Source of the DNA: Bdellovibrionales bacterium
GTDB lineage: Bacteria; Bdellovibrionota; Bacteriovoracia; Bacteriovoracales; Bacteriovoracaceae
Assembly (NCBI GenBank): GCA_005791855.1
Contig: SXUH01000055.1
Coordinates: 1-5,164 of the forward strand
DNA length: 5,164 nt
Reading direction: 5' to 3'
Position numbers and translations under genes: made by a program. Positions 5,001-5,164 of the stretch are shown in pieces. How positions within the stretch are numbered: position 1 is the stretch's first letter; each line of letters begins with the position of its first letter. Under the pieces are notes generated by a model that ran no database searches, had not been told where the DNA came from, and saw only the letters and a list, made by a program, of their open reading frames with translations.

Positions 5001-5164
5001 TTAGAGGTAGAAGTGGACCCCGGCCTTGACGAGGTGGTCCCCCAGGGTTTCGATGCTGGTTCCTCCGTCTTCGTTGGCGTTTCTCACGGACAGGCCGAAC
5101 TCGAAGCTGAAGCCGATGCTTTCGATCCCGGTGAGGTGGAACTCGGTGCCGAGGGTCCCGTCGA
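5001..5164 (-). CDS. C-terminal end of a second probable outer-membrane protein (5' part outside the window)
   Basis: On the minus strand an open frame enters from the right edge (last full codon at 5160-5162) and stops at TAA, 5001-5003, giving 53 residues. It reads as alternating polar and hydrophobic strands (LGTEFHLTGIE, IGFSFEFGLSVRN) followed by a last strand KAGVHFYL. Phe at -3, Val at -5 and Ala at -7 fit a beta-signal, although the final residue is Leu rather than the usual Phe or Trp. Together with the neighbour this makes a tandem pair of likely barrel proteins with a three-base gap, hence probably one operon. The part seen has no recognisable family motif. A duplicated relationship with the downstream gene cannot be judged from so short a piece. 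Confidence 0.7.
   Translation of the reverse strand, partial: DGTLGTEFHLTGIESIGFSFEFGLSVRNANEDGGTSIETLGDHLVKAGVHFYL

Overview
The window is a dense, chromosomal-looking stretch from a Gram-negative, GC-rich bacterium. The Gram-negative call rests on two tandem genes on the minus strand whose products look like outer-membrane beta-barrels: signal peptide, alternating hydrophobic strands and a C-terminal beta-signal. From about position 725 onward almost every codon ends in G or C, yet the proteins stay rich in Lys, Asn, Ile, Asp and Glu. A Bdellovibrionota or Deltaproteobacteria-like lineage is possible from this layout, but that is a weak guess and no taxonomic marker settles it.

Left part (1-640): the 3' end of an ABC-F type ATPase gene (1-156) overlaps by one base the start of a small single-domain cyclic-nucleotide-binding protein (156-503). 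A hairpin spans that gene's stop codon. A short AT-rich gap with a weak candidate promoter follows. Codon use here is much less GC-biased than in the rest of the window.

Middle (641-4219): three plus-strand ribosome-biogenesis genes in a tight operon-like array. They encode RNase III (rnc), the 16S/30S assembly GTPase Era (era) and the 50S assembly GTPase Der/EngA (der). The rnc stop codon lies inside the era Shine-Dalgarno sequence, and era and der overlap by four bases (ATGA). RNase III processes the rRNA precursor, Era binds near the 3' end of 16S rRNA and Der acts on the large subunit, so the unit would co-produce factors for both subunits.

Right part (4209-5164): two minus-strand genes for probable outer-membrane barrels, separated by three bases. 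The complete one overlaps the 3' end of der tail to tail by 11 bases, so no spacer or recognisable terminator separates the converging units.

The most unusual feature is in Der. At 617 residues it is well above the usual 440-490, mainly because about 120 strongly acidic residues lie between the G2 and G3 motifs of its second GTPase domain, whose G2 motif also lacks the usual Arg. I see no mobile element, CRISPR array, tRNA or rRNA gene, and no evident new multi-gene system.
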